From positions 36,878 to 100,877 of the forward strand of contig NZ_QMIM01000017.1 of NCBI RefSeq assembly GCF_003287355.1: 64,000 bases of DNA. Reading direction: 5' to 3'. Shown piece by piece: positions 24,317 to 33,079 of the stretch. Below the pieces are notes generated by a model. The model was not told where the DNA came from, did no database searches, and saw nothing but the letters and a program-made list of their open reading frames with translations. Both the position numbers and the translations under genes were made by a program. Source of the stretch: Halorubrum sp. 48-1-W. GTDB lineage: Archaea > Halobacteriota > Halobacteria > Halobacteriales > Haloferacaceae. Positions within the stretch are counted from its first letter, which is position 1. Every line of letters begins with the position of its first letter.

Positions 24317-25372
24317 ATGGATATTCAGCACACGGTCGAACGCGTGACGAACGGGGAGGACCTGTCGCTCGAGGAGGCCCGCGAGGCGGCGCGGCTCGTC
24401 TTCGAGGAGATGACCGAGGCGCAGATCGGGGCGCTCCTCGCCGCGTTGCGTGCGAAGGGCGAGACCGAGGCGGAGATCGCGGGCTTCGCTCGGGGGATGC
24501 GCGACGCCGCCCGGACGATCGAGCCGGACCGCTCGCCGCTCGTCGACACCTGCGGGACCGGCGGGGACGACTACGACACGATCAACGTCTCGACGACCGC
24601 CGCCATCGTCACTGCGGGCGCGGGCGTACCGATCGCCAAACACGGCAACTACTCGGTTTCCTCCTCCTCCGGCAGCGCCGACGTGCTCGAGGTCGCCGGC
24701 GCGGACGTCGAGGCCGAGCCGGCCGAGGTCGAGGCCGCCATCGAGGACGACGGGATCGGGTTCATGCTCGCGCCCGTCTTCCACCCCGCGATGAAGGCGG
24801 TCATCGGCCCGCGAAAGGAGCTCGGGATGCGGACGGTGTTCAACGTGCTCGGCCCGCTGACGAACCCCGCCGGCGCTGACGCCCAGCTGCTCGGCGTCTA
24901 CGACCCCGACCTGGTCGCGCCGATCGCCCGCGCGCTCGCACACATGCCCGTCGAGCGCGCGCTCGTCGTCCACGGCGCGGGGATGGACGAGATCGGCATC
25001 CACGACGAGACGGTCGCCGCCGAGGTCGACGGCGACGAGGTGACGGAGTTCACGATCACGCCGGAGGGCCTCGGGGTGGAGCGAGCGCCGATCGAGGCGG
25101 TCGCGGGCGGGTCGCCCGAGGAGAACGCCGCGGACCTCCGGGGGATCGTCGACGGCTCGGTGACGGGCGCGAAACGCGACCTGGTCCTCGTGAACGCGGG
25201 CGCGGCCATCTACGTCGCCGGCGAGGCCGACTCCCTGTCCGAGGGCGTCGAGCGCGCGGCGGAGGCGATCGACTCCGGGGCGGCTACGGAGAAGTTCGCG
25301 GCACTCTGCGGCGACGGGGCGGAACCGGCCGACTCGAGCGTGGCCGCGGGCTCCGGCGCGGAGGTCGAGTGA
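24317..25372 (+). CDS. trpD: Anthranilate phosphoribosyltransferase
   Basis: 351 residues. It transfers phosphoribose from PRPP to anthranilate, the second step of tryptophan synthesis. Diagnostic motifs: DTCGTGGDDYDTINVSTTAA (PRPP site), KHGNYSVSSSSGSAD, and the later RTVFNVLGPLTNPAGA. The start is the ATG at 24317 (MDIQHTVERV); shorter upstream codons belong to the promoter region. First gene of trpDFEG; the stop and the next ATG overlap by one base (TGATG). Confidence 0.96.
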   Translation: MDIQHTVERVTNGEDLSLEEAREAARLVFEEMTEAQIGALLAALRAKGETEAEIAGFARGMRDAARTIEPDRSPLVDTCGTGGDDYDTINVSTTAAIVTAGAGVPIAKHGNYSVSSSSGSADVLEVAGADVEAEPAEVEAAIEDDGIGFMLAPVFHPAMKAVIGPRKELGMRTVFNVLGPLTNPAGADAQLLGVYDPDLVAPIARALAHMPVERALVVHGAGMDEIGIHDETVAAEVDGDEVTEFTITPEGLGVERAPIEAVAGGSPEENAADLRGIVDGSVTGAKRDLVLVNAGAAIYVAGEADSLSEGVERAAEAIDSGAATEKFAALCGDGAEPADSSVAAGSGAEVE

Positions 25373-26016
25373 TGGCGCGAGTGAAGGTGTGCGGGCTCAC
25401 CGACGGCGCGGACCTCCGGGCAGCCGTCGAGGCGGGGGCCGACGCGGTCGGCGTGATAACCGAGGTCCCGGTCGACACGTCCCGCGAGGTCGACCCGGCT
25501 CGCGCGGCGGACCTGCTCGCCGACGTCCCCCCGTTCGTCACGGCGACGCTCGTCACGATGCCGACCTCGGCCGAACGCGCGGTCGAACTCGTCCGGACCA
25601 TCGGCCCCGACGCCGTCCAGCTCCACGGCGAGTGGACGCCCGACGAACTCCGGTTCATCCGCGCGGAGACCGAACGAAAGGTACTGCTCGCCGTCGACGC
25701 GACGGACCCGGTCCGCGCCGAGGAGTTCGACGGCGTCGCCGACGCGCTCGTCGTCGACTCGACGCGCGAGTCCGGGGCGGGCGGCACCGGCGAGACCCAC
25801 GACTGGGCGGCGACCGGCGAACTGGCCGAGCGACTGACCGTTCCCGTCGTGCTCGCCGGCGGGCTCACCGCGGAGAACGTCGCCGAGGCGGTGCGGGTCG
25901 CTGACCCCTTCGCGGTCGACGTCGCCTCCGGCGTCGAGCGTATCGAGGGGCGGAAGGACCACAACGCGGTCGCCCGGTTCGTCACCAACGCGGGCCGCGA
26001 GATGGAGGTCGTATGA
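25372..26016 (+). CDS. trpF: Phosphoribosylanthranilate isomerase
   Basis: 214 residues of the (beta/alpha)8 TrpF family. It isomerises phosphoribosylanthranilate to the carboxyphenylamino-deoxyribulose phosphate. The catalytic cysteine is in VKVCGLT; VQLHGEW, LAVDATDP, VVLAGGL and DVASGVE complete the pattern. The GTG at 25369 is in frame, but the ATG at 25372 gives the standard N-terminus MARVKVCG. The stop overlaps trpE by 4 bp. Confidence 0.95.
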   Translation: MARVKVCGLTDGADLRAAVEAGADAVGVITEVPVDTSREVDPARAADLLADVPPFVTATLVTMPTSAERAVELVRTIGPDAVQLHGEWTPDELRFIRAETERKVLLAVDATDPVRAEEFDGVADALVVDSTRESGAGGTGETHDWAATGELAERLTVPVVLAGGLTAENVAEAVRVADPFAVDVASGVERIEGRKDHNAVARFVTNAGREMEVV

Positions 26017-27683
26017 ACGGCGACCACGACGGGGCGACCCCGCTCGACCGCTCGCGCGCGGAGTTCGTCGAGTTGGTCGACGGCGCCGAGCGGCCGGTCG
26101 TCGTCCGGGCGGCCGCGTCGCTCGATCCCGGGGTCACCCCGCTCTCGGCGTACGCCACGCTCGTCGGCGACGAGCCGTACGGCTTCCTCCTCGAGTCCGG
26201 CGAGAAGGTGGCCTCGAGCGACCCCGACGGCGCGTTCACCGCCGGCGGGAAGGCGGACAGACACGCCCGCTACTCGTTCGTCGGCTACGACCCGGAGGCG
26301 GTCGTCTCGGTTCGCCCGGAGGGGACGCGGGTGACCCAGCTCGGTCCCGCCGCGGCGTTCGTCGGCGACGTCGACCAGTTCGACGTCGACGCGGGCGGTG
26401 CGGACGACGACCGCGGCACCGACGCCGACGTCATCGATCGGATCCGCACGGCGTTCCCCGACGTGGCCCGTCGCGGATTCCCCGAGACGGACCGGCAGAT
26501 CCTCTCCGGCGGCTTCGTCGGCTTCCTCGCGTACGAGGCGGTCTACGACCTCTGGCTCGAGGAGGTCGGCGTCGAGCGACCGGCGACCGACTTCCCCGAC
26601 GCCGAGTTCCTCCTGACGACGCGGACGGTCGTCTTCGACGAGAAGGAGGGAACCGTCGAGCTGGTGTTCACGCCGATCGTCGACGTCGACGACGACCCCG
26701 GCGAGGTCTACGATGCGCTCGCCGCGGAGGCCGACAGGGTCGCTGCCGACCTCACGGCCGCCGAGCCGCCGGACCCCGGCGGGATCCGGGTGCGCGAGGA
26801 GGAAGCCGATCCGCAAGAGGCCTACGAGGAGGCGGTGCGGACCGCGAAGCGCCACGTGCTCGACGGCGACATCTATCAGGGCGTGATCTCCCGGAGTCGC
26901 CGTCTCCGCGGGGACGTCGACCCGCTCGGGCTGTACGCGGCGCTGCGGGAGATCAACCCCTCGCCGTACATGTACGTCCTCCGGCACGACGACCGGACGG
27001 TGGTCGGCGCGAGCCCAGAGACGCTCGTCTCGGTGAAAGGCGACCGGGTCGTCTCGAACCCGATCGCGGGCACCTGTCCGCGCGGGACGAGCCCGGTCGA
27101 GGACCGGCGGCTGGCCGGCGAGATGCTCGCGGACGGGAAGGAGCGCGCCGAACACACCATGCTCGTCGACCTCGCACGCAACGACGTCCGCCGGGTGTCG
27201 GAGCCGGGGTCCGTCCGCGTCGAGGAGTTCATGAACGTGCTGAAATACAGCCACGTCCAGCACATCGAGTCGACGGTGACGGGGACGCTCGCGTCCGGGT
27301 CGGACCCGTTCGACGCCACGCGGGCGGCGTTCCCCGCGGGCACGCTCACCGGTGCGCCGAAGGTGCGCGCGATGGAGATCATCGACGACCTCGAGACGAC
27401 CCCGCGGGGCGCCTACGGCGGCGGCGTCGGCTACTACTCGTGGACCGGCGACGCCGACTTCGCCATCGTGATCCGGACCGCGACGATCCGCGAGGGGATC
27501 GGGGCGGACGGCGGCGTCGACACCGGCGTCGACGAGATCACGGTCCGCGCCGGCGCGGGGCTCGTCGCGGACTCGGACCCGACCGCGGAGTACGAGGAGA
27601 CCGAACACAAGATGGAGGGCGTCCTCGCCGCGATCGATCGCGTCCGCGAGGACGAACCCACCCTGGAGGGGATCGAGAAATGA
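26013..27683 (+). CDS. trpE: Anthranilate synthase component I
   Basis: 556 residues. It converts chorismate and ammonia to anthranilate with TrpG supplying ammonia from glutamine. The N-terminal domain has YGFLLESGEK, the LLES motif involved in tryptophan feedback inhibition. The chorismate-binding domain has YQGVISRSRR, PSPYMYVLR, NPIAGTCPRG and FPAGTLTGAPK. Slightly longer than typical because of acidic inserts. 4-bp overlaps on both sides (trpF and trpG). Confidence 0.96.
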   Translation: MNGDHDGATPLDRSRAEFVELVDGAERPVVVRAAASLDPGVTPLSAYATLVGDEPYGFLLESGEKVASSDPDGAFTAGGKADRHARYSFVGYDPEAVVSVRPEGTRVTQLGPAAAFVGDVDQFDVDAGGADDDRGTDADVIDRIRTAFPDVARRGFPETDRQILSGGFVGFLAYEAVYDLWLEEVGVERPATDFPDAEFLLTTRTVVFDEKEGTVELVFTPIVDVDDDPGEVYDALAAEADRVAADLTAAEPPDPGGIRVREEEADPQEAYEEAVRTAKRHVLDGDIYQGVISRSRRLRGDVDPLGLYAALREINPSPYMYVLRHDDRTVVGASPETLVSVKGDRVVSNPIAGTCPRGTSPVEDRRLAGEMLADGKERAEHTMLVDLARNDVRRVSEPGSVRVEEFMNVLKYSHVQHIESTVTGTLASGSDPFDATRAAFPAGTLTGAPKVRAMEIIDDLETTPRGAYGGGVGYYSWTGDADFAIVIRTATIREGIGADGGVDTGVDEITVRAGAGLVADSDPTAEYEETEHKMEGVLAAIDRVREDEPTLEGIEK

Positions 27684-28279
27684 AGGTCGTCGTCGTCGAC
27701 AACTTCGACTCGTTCACCTACAACCTCGTCGAGTACGTCTCGGAGCTGTCGATCGGCGACGGCACCGACGTCAACATCACCGTGTTGAAGAACACCGCGT
27801 CGCTGGCGGCGGTGGAAGCCGAGGAGCCCGACGCCGTGTTGATCAGCCCCGGTCCGGGCCACCCGAAGAACGACCGGGACGTGGGCGTCTCCGCGTCCGT
27901 GCTCCGCGAACTGTCCCCCGACGTCCCCACGCTCGGGGTGTGTCTCGGGCTGGAGGCGGCCGTCCACGAGTACGGCGGCACGGTCGGTCACGCGCCGGAG
28001 CCGATCCACGGCAAGGCGTTCCCGGTCGACCACGACGGCGAGGGCGTGTTCGCCGGCCTCGAACAGGGCTTTCGTGCGGGGCGGTACCACTCGCTCGTCG
28101 CCACGGAGGTGCCCGAGTCGTTCGCGGTCACCGCGACGACCGATCACGACGGCGAGCCGGTCGTGATGGGGATCCGACACCGGGACCACCCGATCGAGGC
28201 GGTCCAGTTCCACCCCGAGAGCGTCCTCACCGCGGTCGGCCACGACGTGATCCGGAACTTCCTCGAATCGGTCGCGTAA
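27680..28279 (+). CDS. trpG: Anthranilate synthase component II (glutamine amidotransferase)
   Basis: 199 residues, class I glutamine amidotransferase. The N-terminal VVVDNFDSFTYNL is diagnostic; the catalytic triad is Cys in LGVCLGLEA and His-Glu in VQFHPES. The oxyanion-hole motif is ISPGPGHP. The ATG overlaps the trpE stop (ATGA). Last gene of the operon. trpCBA is expected elsewhere, as in Haloferax. Confidence 0.95.
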   Translation: MKVVVVDNFDSFTYNLVEYVSELSIGDGTDVNITVLKNTASLAAVEAEEPDAVLISPGPGHPKNDRDVGVSASVLRELSPDVPTLGVCLGLEAAVHEYGGTVGHAPEPIHGKAFPVDHDGEGVFAGLEQGFRAGRYHSLVATEVPESFAVTATTDHDGEPVVMGIRHRDHPIEAVQFHPESVLTAVGHDVIRNFLESVA

Positions 28280-28317
28280 GAGACGGTAGGCGGCGACGGT
28301 TCCGCCGTGACCGTCCC

Positions 28318-29967
28318 CTAGCGCGCGTCGTGGACGACCTCGCCGTCGACGACCGTCATCGCCACGTCGACGTCGCGGATCGCTTCCGGCTCCTCCCACG
28401 GCGACCTCTCGAGGACGACGAAGTCCGCGCGCTTGCCGGGCTCGACGGTCCCCAGCCGGTCCTCGTCGAAGCCGGCGTACGCGGCCCCGCTCGTGTACGC
28501 GCGGAGCGCCTCGGTCACGGAGAGCCGCTGTCCCTCGGCGGGCGCGTTGACGGCGTGGTGGACGCCGAGGAGCGGGTCCATCGGCATCCCGTCCGAGCCG
28601 AACGCGAGCCGGACCCCGGCGTCGAGCATCTCACGGTACCGGTTGGTCCCGGCGGTGCGCTCCCCGCCGAGACGCGCCTCGTAGAGCCCGTCCGGTCCCG
28701 CCCACTTCAGGAAGTTCGGCTGGACGCTCGCGACGACGCCCGTCTCCGCCAGCTGTTCGACGACGTCGTCGGCGGCGAGCTCGACGTGTTCGATCCGGTG
28801 GCGGTCCTCCCCTGGGTCGCCCACGGCCACCCCCTCGTAGGCGTCGAGCGTCGCCCGGATCGCCTCGTCGCCGATGGCGTGCGCCGTGAACTGGTAGCCG
28901 GCGGCCGTCGCCTCGCGGACCCAGTCGCGTAGCTCGTCGGGCTCGATCACCCACTGGCCGGTCTCGTCGGGGTCGTCGGCGTACGGCTCGGAGAGCCTGG
29001 CGGTCCGGCCGCCGAAGCTCCCGTCGGTGAAGGACTTGATCGCGCCGGTCTCGACGAACGCGGAGCCGGCGTTCGTCGTCAACCCCACCTCCCGGAGCGC
29101 GTCCAGGTGGTCGGTCCAGTAGTTGATCCGGACGCGCGCGGTCAGCTCGTCGGCAGCGTCGAGGTCGCGGTAGACCCGCGGGGCGTGTGAGTCCCGGACC
29201 ATGTCGTGAAACCCCGTGATCCCGCGTTCGGCACACAGCTCGAGGCCCGCCTCGACGGCTGTCCGGGTTCCCGCTACCCCCGGCTCGACCGCCTCGTAGA
29301 TCGGGTCGATCGCGCCCTCGAGGAGGACGCCGGTCGGCTCGCCCGCCTCGTCCGTCGGGACCGTTCGGTCGGGGACGGACTCGAGGACGTCGGCGAACCG
29401 GTCGAGCGTGACGCCGTCGACCGCGGCGACGTGCATGTCCTCGCGGAACGCGGCCACCGGCCGGTCGGTCGGGACGCGGTCGAGGTCGGCCCGCGTCAGG
29501 TACCGGTCCTCCTCCCACGTCGACTCGTCGTAGCCGTAGCCGAGCACCCACTCGGTCGCGGGGTCGCTCCCGGCCTCGTCGTCCCCCGCCCCGCCGTCGC
29601 CGACTTCGTCGTCCCCCGCCGCGGTCGTCCGCGTCGTTTCCGCCGCCTCCGCCGCCATCTCTCGCGCTCGCTCGCTCAACAACTCGACTGCGTCAGCCGG
29701 CGACTCGGCGTCCGAGAGGTCGGCGTGGACGAGCGAGCGCCCGACGGTCGTCAGGTGGGTGTGCGCGTCGATGAACCCCGGCAGGAGGACCCGCCCCGCG
29801 AGGTCGACGACGTCGGTGTCGGCGCCGGCGAAGAACTCGACGTCGTACGTCCGGCCGACTCGCACGACCTCGCCGTTTCGAACGGCGACCGCCTCGTGAG
29901 TCTCGTCGGGCTCGGCTAGCGTGTGGACCTCCCCGTTCAGGAAGACCCGGTCCGCAGCTTCGCTCAT
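28318..29967 (-). CDS. Amidohydrolase family protein (YtcJ-like)
   Basis: 549 residues. N-terminal beta sandwich, then the metal motif FIDAHTHLTTVG (HxH), a long insertion with acidic low complexity (about residues 115-140, AAGDDEVGDGGAGDDEAG), GFHDMV, YQFTAHAIGDEAI, HRIEHVE and the Asp in RLAFGSDGMPMDPL. This is the YtcJ/N-substituted formamide deformylase-like group of exoenzyme-type amidohydrolases that cleave amides or cyclic ureides. Substrate unknown. It is convergent with trpG with a 38-bp gap and not part of the operon. Confidence 0.88.
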   Translation of the reverse strand: MSEAADRVFLNGEVHTLAEPDETHEAVAVRNGEVVRVGRTYDVEFFAGADTDVVDLAGRVLLPGFIDAHTHLTTVGRSLVHADLSDAESPADAVELLSERAREMAAEAAETTRTTAAGDDEVGDGGAGDDEAGSDPATEWVLGYGYDESTWEEDRYLTRADLDRVPTDRPVAAFREDMHVAAVDGVTLDRFADVLESVPDRTVPTDEAGEPTGVLLEGAIDPIYEAVEPGVAGTRTAVEAGLELCAERGITGFHDMVRDSHAPRVYRDLDAADELTARVRINYWTDHLDALREVGLTTNAGSAFVETGAIKSFTDGSFGGRTARLSEPYADDPDETGQWVIEPDELRDWVREATAAGYQFTAHAIGDEAIRATLDAYEGVAVGDPGEDRHRIEHVELAADDVVEQLAETGVVASVQPNFLKWAGPDGLYEARLGGERTAGTNRYREMLDAGVRLAFGSDGMPMDPLLGVHHAVNAPAEGQRLSVTEALRAYTSGAAYAGFDEDRLGTVEPGKRADFVVLERSPWEEPEAIRDVDVAMTVVDGEVVHDAR

Positions 29968-30086
29968 GAACGTCCTCCCGCGCGGGACGGATTAACCGTT
30001 TGGGGCGCTCCGGTCGGGTCCCGCCGATCGCGGGGACCGTCGCCGTCCGCCACGACCGATGTCCCGATCCGGGAACCGGGCACACC

Positions 30087-30093
30087 TTTTATT
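30087..30093 (+). promoter_or_regulatory. TATA-like box of the UspA gene at 30118
   Basis: cttttattcg, core TTTTATT, ends 24 bp before the ATG; the strength and spacing resemble the box at 8227. Confidence 0.6.
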
Positions 30094-30117
30094 CGGGCGT
30101 CGGACGAACCCTCGCGT

Positions 30118-30567
30118 ATGTACGATCGGATACTGTTCCCGACGGACGGCACGAAGGGCGTCGACCGTGCGACCGATCACGCCATCGACGCGGCCGACCG
30201 GTACGGCGCGACTCTCCACGTGCTCTACGTCGTCGACAGCGACATCGTCAACGCCTACTCCGGCGACGAGTTCGTGGACGGCTCCGAGGGCGCGGAGGAG
30301 ACCTTAGAGGAGAACGGTCGCGAGGCGCTCGAGGCGGTCGCCGAGCGCGCCTCGAGCGCGGGCGTCGAGGTCGTGACCGACCTCGTGTACGGGAAGCCGG
30401 ACGAGACGATCCTCCGGTACATCGACGATAAGGACATCGACCTCACCGTGATGGGCTCGAAGACGCGGCCGGGCGAGTACCGGCGCATGCTCGGCTCCGT
30501 CACGGAGCGCGTCTCCCGACGATCGCCCGCACCGGTCAGCATCGTGAAGACGACCGTTTCGAAGTGA
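30118..30567 (+). CDS. Universal stress protein (UspA family)
   Basis: 149 residues starting MYDRILFPTDGTKGVDRATDHAID. It has the C-terminal signature MGSKTRPGEYRRMLGSVTERVSRRSPAPVSIVK, close to the ATP-binding pattern, so it is probably nucleotide-binding. Monocistronic with a clear promoter. Confidence 0.92.
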   Translation: MYDRILFPTDGTKGVDRATDHAIDAADRYGATLHVLYVVDSDIVNAYSGDEFVDGSEGAEETLEENGREALEAVAERASSAGVEVVTDLVYGKPDETILRYIDDKDIDLTVMGSKTRPGEYRRMLGSVTERVSRRSPAPVSIVKTTVSK

Positions 30568-30655
30568 GCGAGTTCTGGAAATTCGGCTGACTCAAGCCGG
30601 CTCGACTCGTTTTCGGGCCCAACGAGATCCGTTCCTATCGGATGGCGTCCTCTCC

Positions 30656-30726
30656 GCGTTGACGTCCTCCTCGCGTTGACGTCCTCCTCGCGTTGACGTC
30701 CTCCTCGCGTTGACGTCCTCCCCACG
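30656..30726. repeat. 17-bp tandem repeat upstream of a hairpin
   Basis: About four copies of gcgttgacgtcctcctc run into cccacgctgaagc. The last copy, gcgttgacgtcctcccc, joins directly to the hairpin at 30735-30750, so the array may have arisen from the edge of a mobile-element end. Confidence 0.8.
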
Positions 30727-30734
30727 CTGAAGCA

Positions 30735-30757
30735 CGAGGCTTTCGCCTCGGATTTTT
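30735..30757. mobile_element. Hairpin resembling an IS200/IS605-family end
   Basis: The stem CGAGGC-tttc-GCCTCG (30735-30750) is preceded by cccacgctgaagca and followed by a T-run (gattttt). Haloarchaeal IS200/IS605/IS1341 elements carry such subterminal hairpins after a cctcccc...tgaagc stretch. No tnpA or tnpB is present here, so this would be a relic. The hairpin and T-run could also work as a terminator on the plus strand. Confidence 0.4.
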
Positions 30758-30858
30758 CGTGACGATCGAGTTAGATTTTTGTGTCCGATCGGTAGGTTCG
30801 TTTTACAAATATTATCATCAACAAAACTACTATATGGGATATCGTGCTACGTCGTTTC

Positions 30859-31098
30859 ATGAGTGGTGGCCCTACGGAGGAGGGGTTACGCGACGGGAGC
30901 GGTGAGTCGACCGGTGAACCCGGTGCGGTTATTGTGAGTGAGTTGTCATCAACGGTTCCGGAAGTCCGCTCGCATGTTGCCGACGACTGGGACGGGGAAC
31001 GTGGACGGGAACGTATCATCAGTGAAGACGTTTCTCCGACGTCTGAGCTGTGGAATGTCGCCCGAGCACCCCAGCAACGACTTCCCGTTGAGTGTTGA
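30859..31098 (+). CDS. Hypothetical protein, acidic, in low-GC patch
   Basis: 79 residues from the ATG at 30859, acidic and without hydrophobic segments. Codon third positions are less GC-rich than in neighbours, like the thioesterase gene that starts 11 bp after its stop. No recognised domain. The opposite strand is also open, so the coding assignment is uncertain. Order and spacing suggest cotranscription with the thioesterase. Confidence 0.35.
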   Translation: MSGGPTEEGLRDGSGESTGEPGAVIVSELSSTVPEVRSHVADDWDGERGRERIISEDVSPTSELWNVARAPQQRLPVEC

Positions 31099-31109
31099 TA
31101 CTGGTGAGC

Positions 31110-31604
31110 ATGGCTGAGAACACTGAGACGACGCCTGAACCAGAGAACGCACCGCAAGACGAGACGACGGAGAAACTGGGCACGGTCGAAGAGTACCTGA
31201 AGTACCTTCGAGAGTCGAATCCGTACTACGAGTGGCTACAGCCCGAAATACTCACGGTCGAACGCGGATTCGTTCGGTTGCGACAGTCTGCTAGCGACCG
31301 GACGAGACCACCGGAAGTTGGACCAGCGGACGGAATTAACGGTGGGATCCTCATGACGCTCGCAGATGCGGCAGGCATGGCAGCGATCATTGCTGAAGCG
31401 CTTGAACCGGTGCCGCTCGCAACGACACGCGTCGACATGTCGTTCCACGACGGTGTCAACGAGGATCATGTCATCGAAGCGGAAGTAATTGATTTCGGCT
31501 CGACATTAGCGACCGCGCGTATCGAAGTACTCCCGAAAAGTGACGTGGAAGACGAAGACCCGCGGATCTTGGCCTCCGGGGAGGCAACGGCACGCCTGTT
31601 TTGA
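31110..31604 (+). CDS. PaaI-family hotdog thioesterase
   Basis: 164 residues with an acidic N-terminal tail (about 25 residues), then a hotdog domain. The helix motif INGGILMTLADAAGMAA and the strand TTRVDMSFH are diagnostic of PaaI-type acyl-CoA thioesterases; the usual catalytic Asp/Glu lies in LADAAG. Start chosen at 31110 (MAENTETTPEPEN) over GTG 31092 because the halophilic acidic tail begins there. Base composition is clearly lower in GC than neighbours, suggesting acquisition from another haloarchaeal lineage. Confidence 0.82.
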   Translation: MAENTETTPEPENAPQDETTEKLGTVEEYLKYLRESNPYYEWLQPEILTVERGFVRLRQSASDRTRPPEVGPADGINGGILMTLADAAGMAAIIAEALEPVPLATTRVDMSFHDGVNEDHVIEAEVIDFGSTLATARIEVLPKSDVEDEDPRILASGEATARLF

Positions 31605-31827
31605 AACCTTCACCGACAAGGACGAACACGCACACGTTCGGACGGCCCACCTCGATACGCGCGTGAACCCCTACGACCGGTTCGACTTCGAGAGCGCGAA
31701 GCGGGTTCGACGACGCGAGTTCGACGGCACCCGATCGGTTAATTTCGCTCGTTCGATCGGTTGATACCACCGCCATACAAGTGTTATTCAGACAATGTTT
31801 ATGTCGGTCCGAGCGCGACGATCGGAT
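31605..31827. other. Intergenic patch with possible coding debris
   Basis: No gene is supported. One plus-strand frame (about 31600-31764) reads FETFTDKDEHAHVRTAHL and NPYDRFDFESAKRVRRREF before a stop; it overlaps the thioesterase end, has no start and no homology I recognise, and may be debris. A TATA-like tgtttatg near 31796-31803 belongs to the kinase gene. Confidence 0.4.
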
Positions 31828-33063
31828 ATGGTCCCTCGGGTCGACCCTCGACCGGGCGTCGCGTACCGGCGACCGGACGGCGATCCGGGGAAAGTCGTCC
31901 TCGAATCGGCCACGGATCCGGACCTCCCGGTCGAGGACCTCCCCCGGGAGGGATGGCTCGACGCCGTCCACACGGAGGACCGGGACCGTCTCCGCAAAGA
32001 ACTCGCGAACGGCGACGTCGACGTGGCGTATCGGGTCGTTCACGACGGGTCCACGTCCGACGACGGGTCCACGTCCGACGACGACGGGTCCACGTCCGAC
32101 GACGACGGGTCCACATCCGATGACGGGTCCACGTCCGACGACGGGGCGATATGGGTCCACGAACGCGGTCGGCGCGACACGGAGGGGGACGTGGTTGGGT
32201 ACCTCTTCCCCGCGTACGAACGGATCGAGCGACAGCGACGACTCGAACGGGAGCGCGAGCGGCTCGAGGAGTTCGCGAGCGTGGTCTCACACGACCTCCG
32301 GAACCCGCTTTCCGTCGCGGTCGGCAACCTCGAGGTGGCCCGGGAGATCGAAGGCGACGCCGCGGTCGAGCGGATAGACCGCGCCCAAGACGCCTTAGCG
32401 CGGATGGACGCCCTCATCTCCGACGTGCTCTCTCTCGCCCGCGAGGGTCGATCGGTCGAATCGACCGCCGAGACCGACCTCCGGCTCGTCGTCGACCGCG
32501 CCTGGGCGACCGTCGGCCGAGCTGTGGACGCGACGCTCGTCGTCGACGGGGCGCTCCCGCGGATCGACTGTGACCGGAGTCGGCTCCGGCAGGCGCTCGA
32601 GAACCTGTTCCGAAACGCCGTGGAACACGGTTCCACGAGCAGCCGGACGGCGTCCGGCGACGCCGTCGAGCACGGCTCGTCGGACGGATCCGGGACCGCG
32701 ATCGGCGCTGGCCGGGGAGAAACAGCGGTCGGCTGGATCGCCCGAAGGGCCTCCGAAGCGGAGGCGGACGACGGAGCAGCCTCCGCCGACGTCCGTGTCT
32801 TCGTCGGACCGCTCGACGACCGCGACGGCTTTTACGTCGCCGACGACGGCCCCGGGATCCCCGAGGCGGAACGCGAGACCGTCTTCGAACCCGGGTACAC
32901 GACCGCGGAGGAGGGGACCGGCTTCGGGCTCGCGATCGTCGAGCGGATCGCCACGGCACACGGCTGGTCCGTCTCGGTGACGGAGGGCGAGGCCGGCGGC
33001 GCACGGTTCGAGTTCACCGACGTCGAGACGTTCGCCGACACCGAGCGTCGCCCGGCGGATTGA
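31828..33063 (+). CDS. PAS-domain sensor histidine kinase
   Basis: 411 residues, no transmembrane segment, so a soluble sensor. An N-terminal PAS-like domain (about 1-135) is interrupted by a DGSTSDD repeat insertion (about residues 73-106). Then comes a coiled linker, HisKA with the phospho-accepting His in SVVSHDLRNPLS, and HATPase_c with N-box ALENLFRNAVEHG, G1 VADDGPGIPEAE and G2 GTGFGLAIVERIA. A roughly 60-residue acidic insertion separates the N-box and G1. The ATG at 31828 was preferred to 31795 or 31801 because tttatg lies about 25 bp before it. No response regulator is adjacent. Confidence 0.88.
   Translation: MVPRVDPRPGVAYRRPDGDPGKVVLESATDPDLPVEDLPREGWLDAVHTEDRDRLRKELANGDVDVAYRVVHDGSTSDDGSTSDDDGSTSDDDGSTSDDGSTSDDGAIWVHERGRRDTEGDVVGYLFPAYERIERQRRLERERERLEEFASVVSHDLRNPLSVAVGNLEVAREIEGDAAVERIDRAQDALARMDALISDVLSLAREGRSVESTAETDLRLVVDRAWATVGRAVDATLVVDGALPRIDCDRSRLRQALENLFRNAVEHGSTSSRTASGDAVEHGSSDGSGTAIGAGRGETAVGWIARRASEAEADDGAASADVRVFVGPLDDRDGFYVADDGPGIPEAERETVFEPGYTTAEEGTGFGLAIVERIATAHGWSVSVTEGEAGGARFEFTDVETFADTERRPAD
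32040..32147 (+). repeat. Tandem coding repeat inside the kinase PAS domain
   Basis: Five units of gacgggtccacgtccgac, with 3-bp gac expansions giving 18- or 21-bp periods. They encode DGSTSDD(D) between YRVVH and GAIWVHERG, strands that are normally contiguous in PAS domains. All units keep the frame. Confidence 0.9.
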
Positions 33064-33079
33064 TCCCGGGCGGAACCGT

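Noticed and set aside
30735..30757. Hairpin as a simple transcription terminator of the UspA gene at 30118
   Set aside because: Archaeal termination relies mainly on T-runs rather than hairpins, and the flanking cctcccc...tgaagc layout fits an IS edge better; a terminator role is not excluded.
30771..31157. Minus-strand frame of about 128 codons opposite the hypothetical gene and the thioesterase start
   Set aside because: Basic, Ser/Arg-rich composition atypical for a halophile and no start signal; the plus-strand genes explain the region better.
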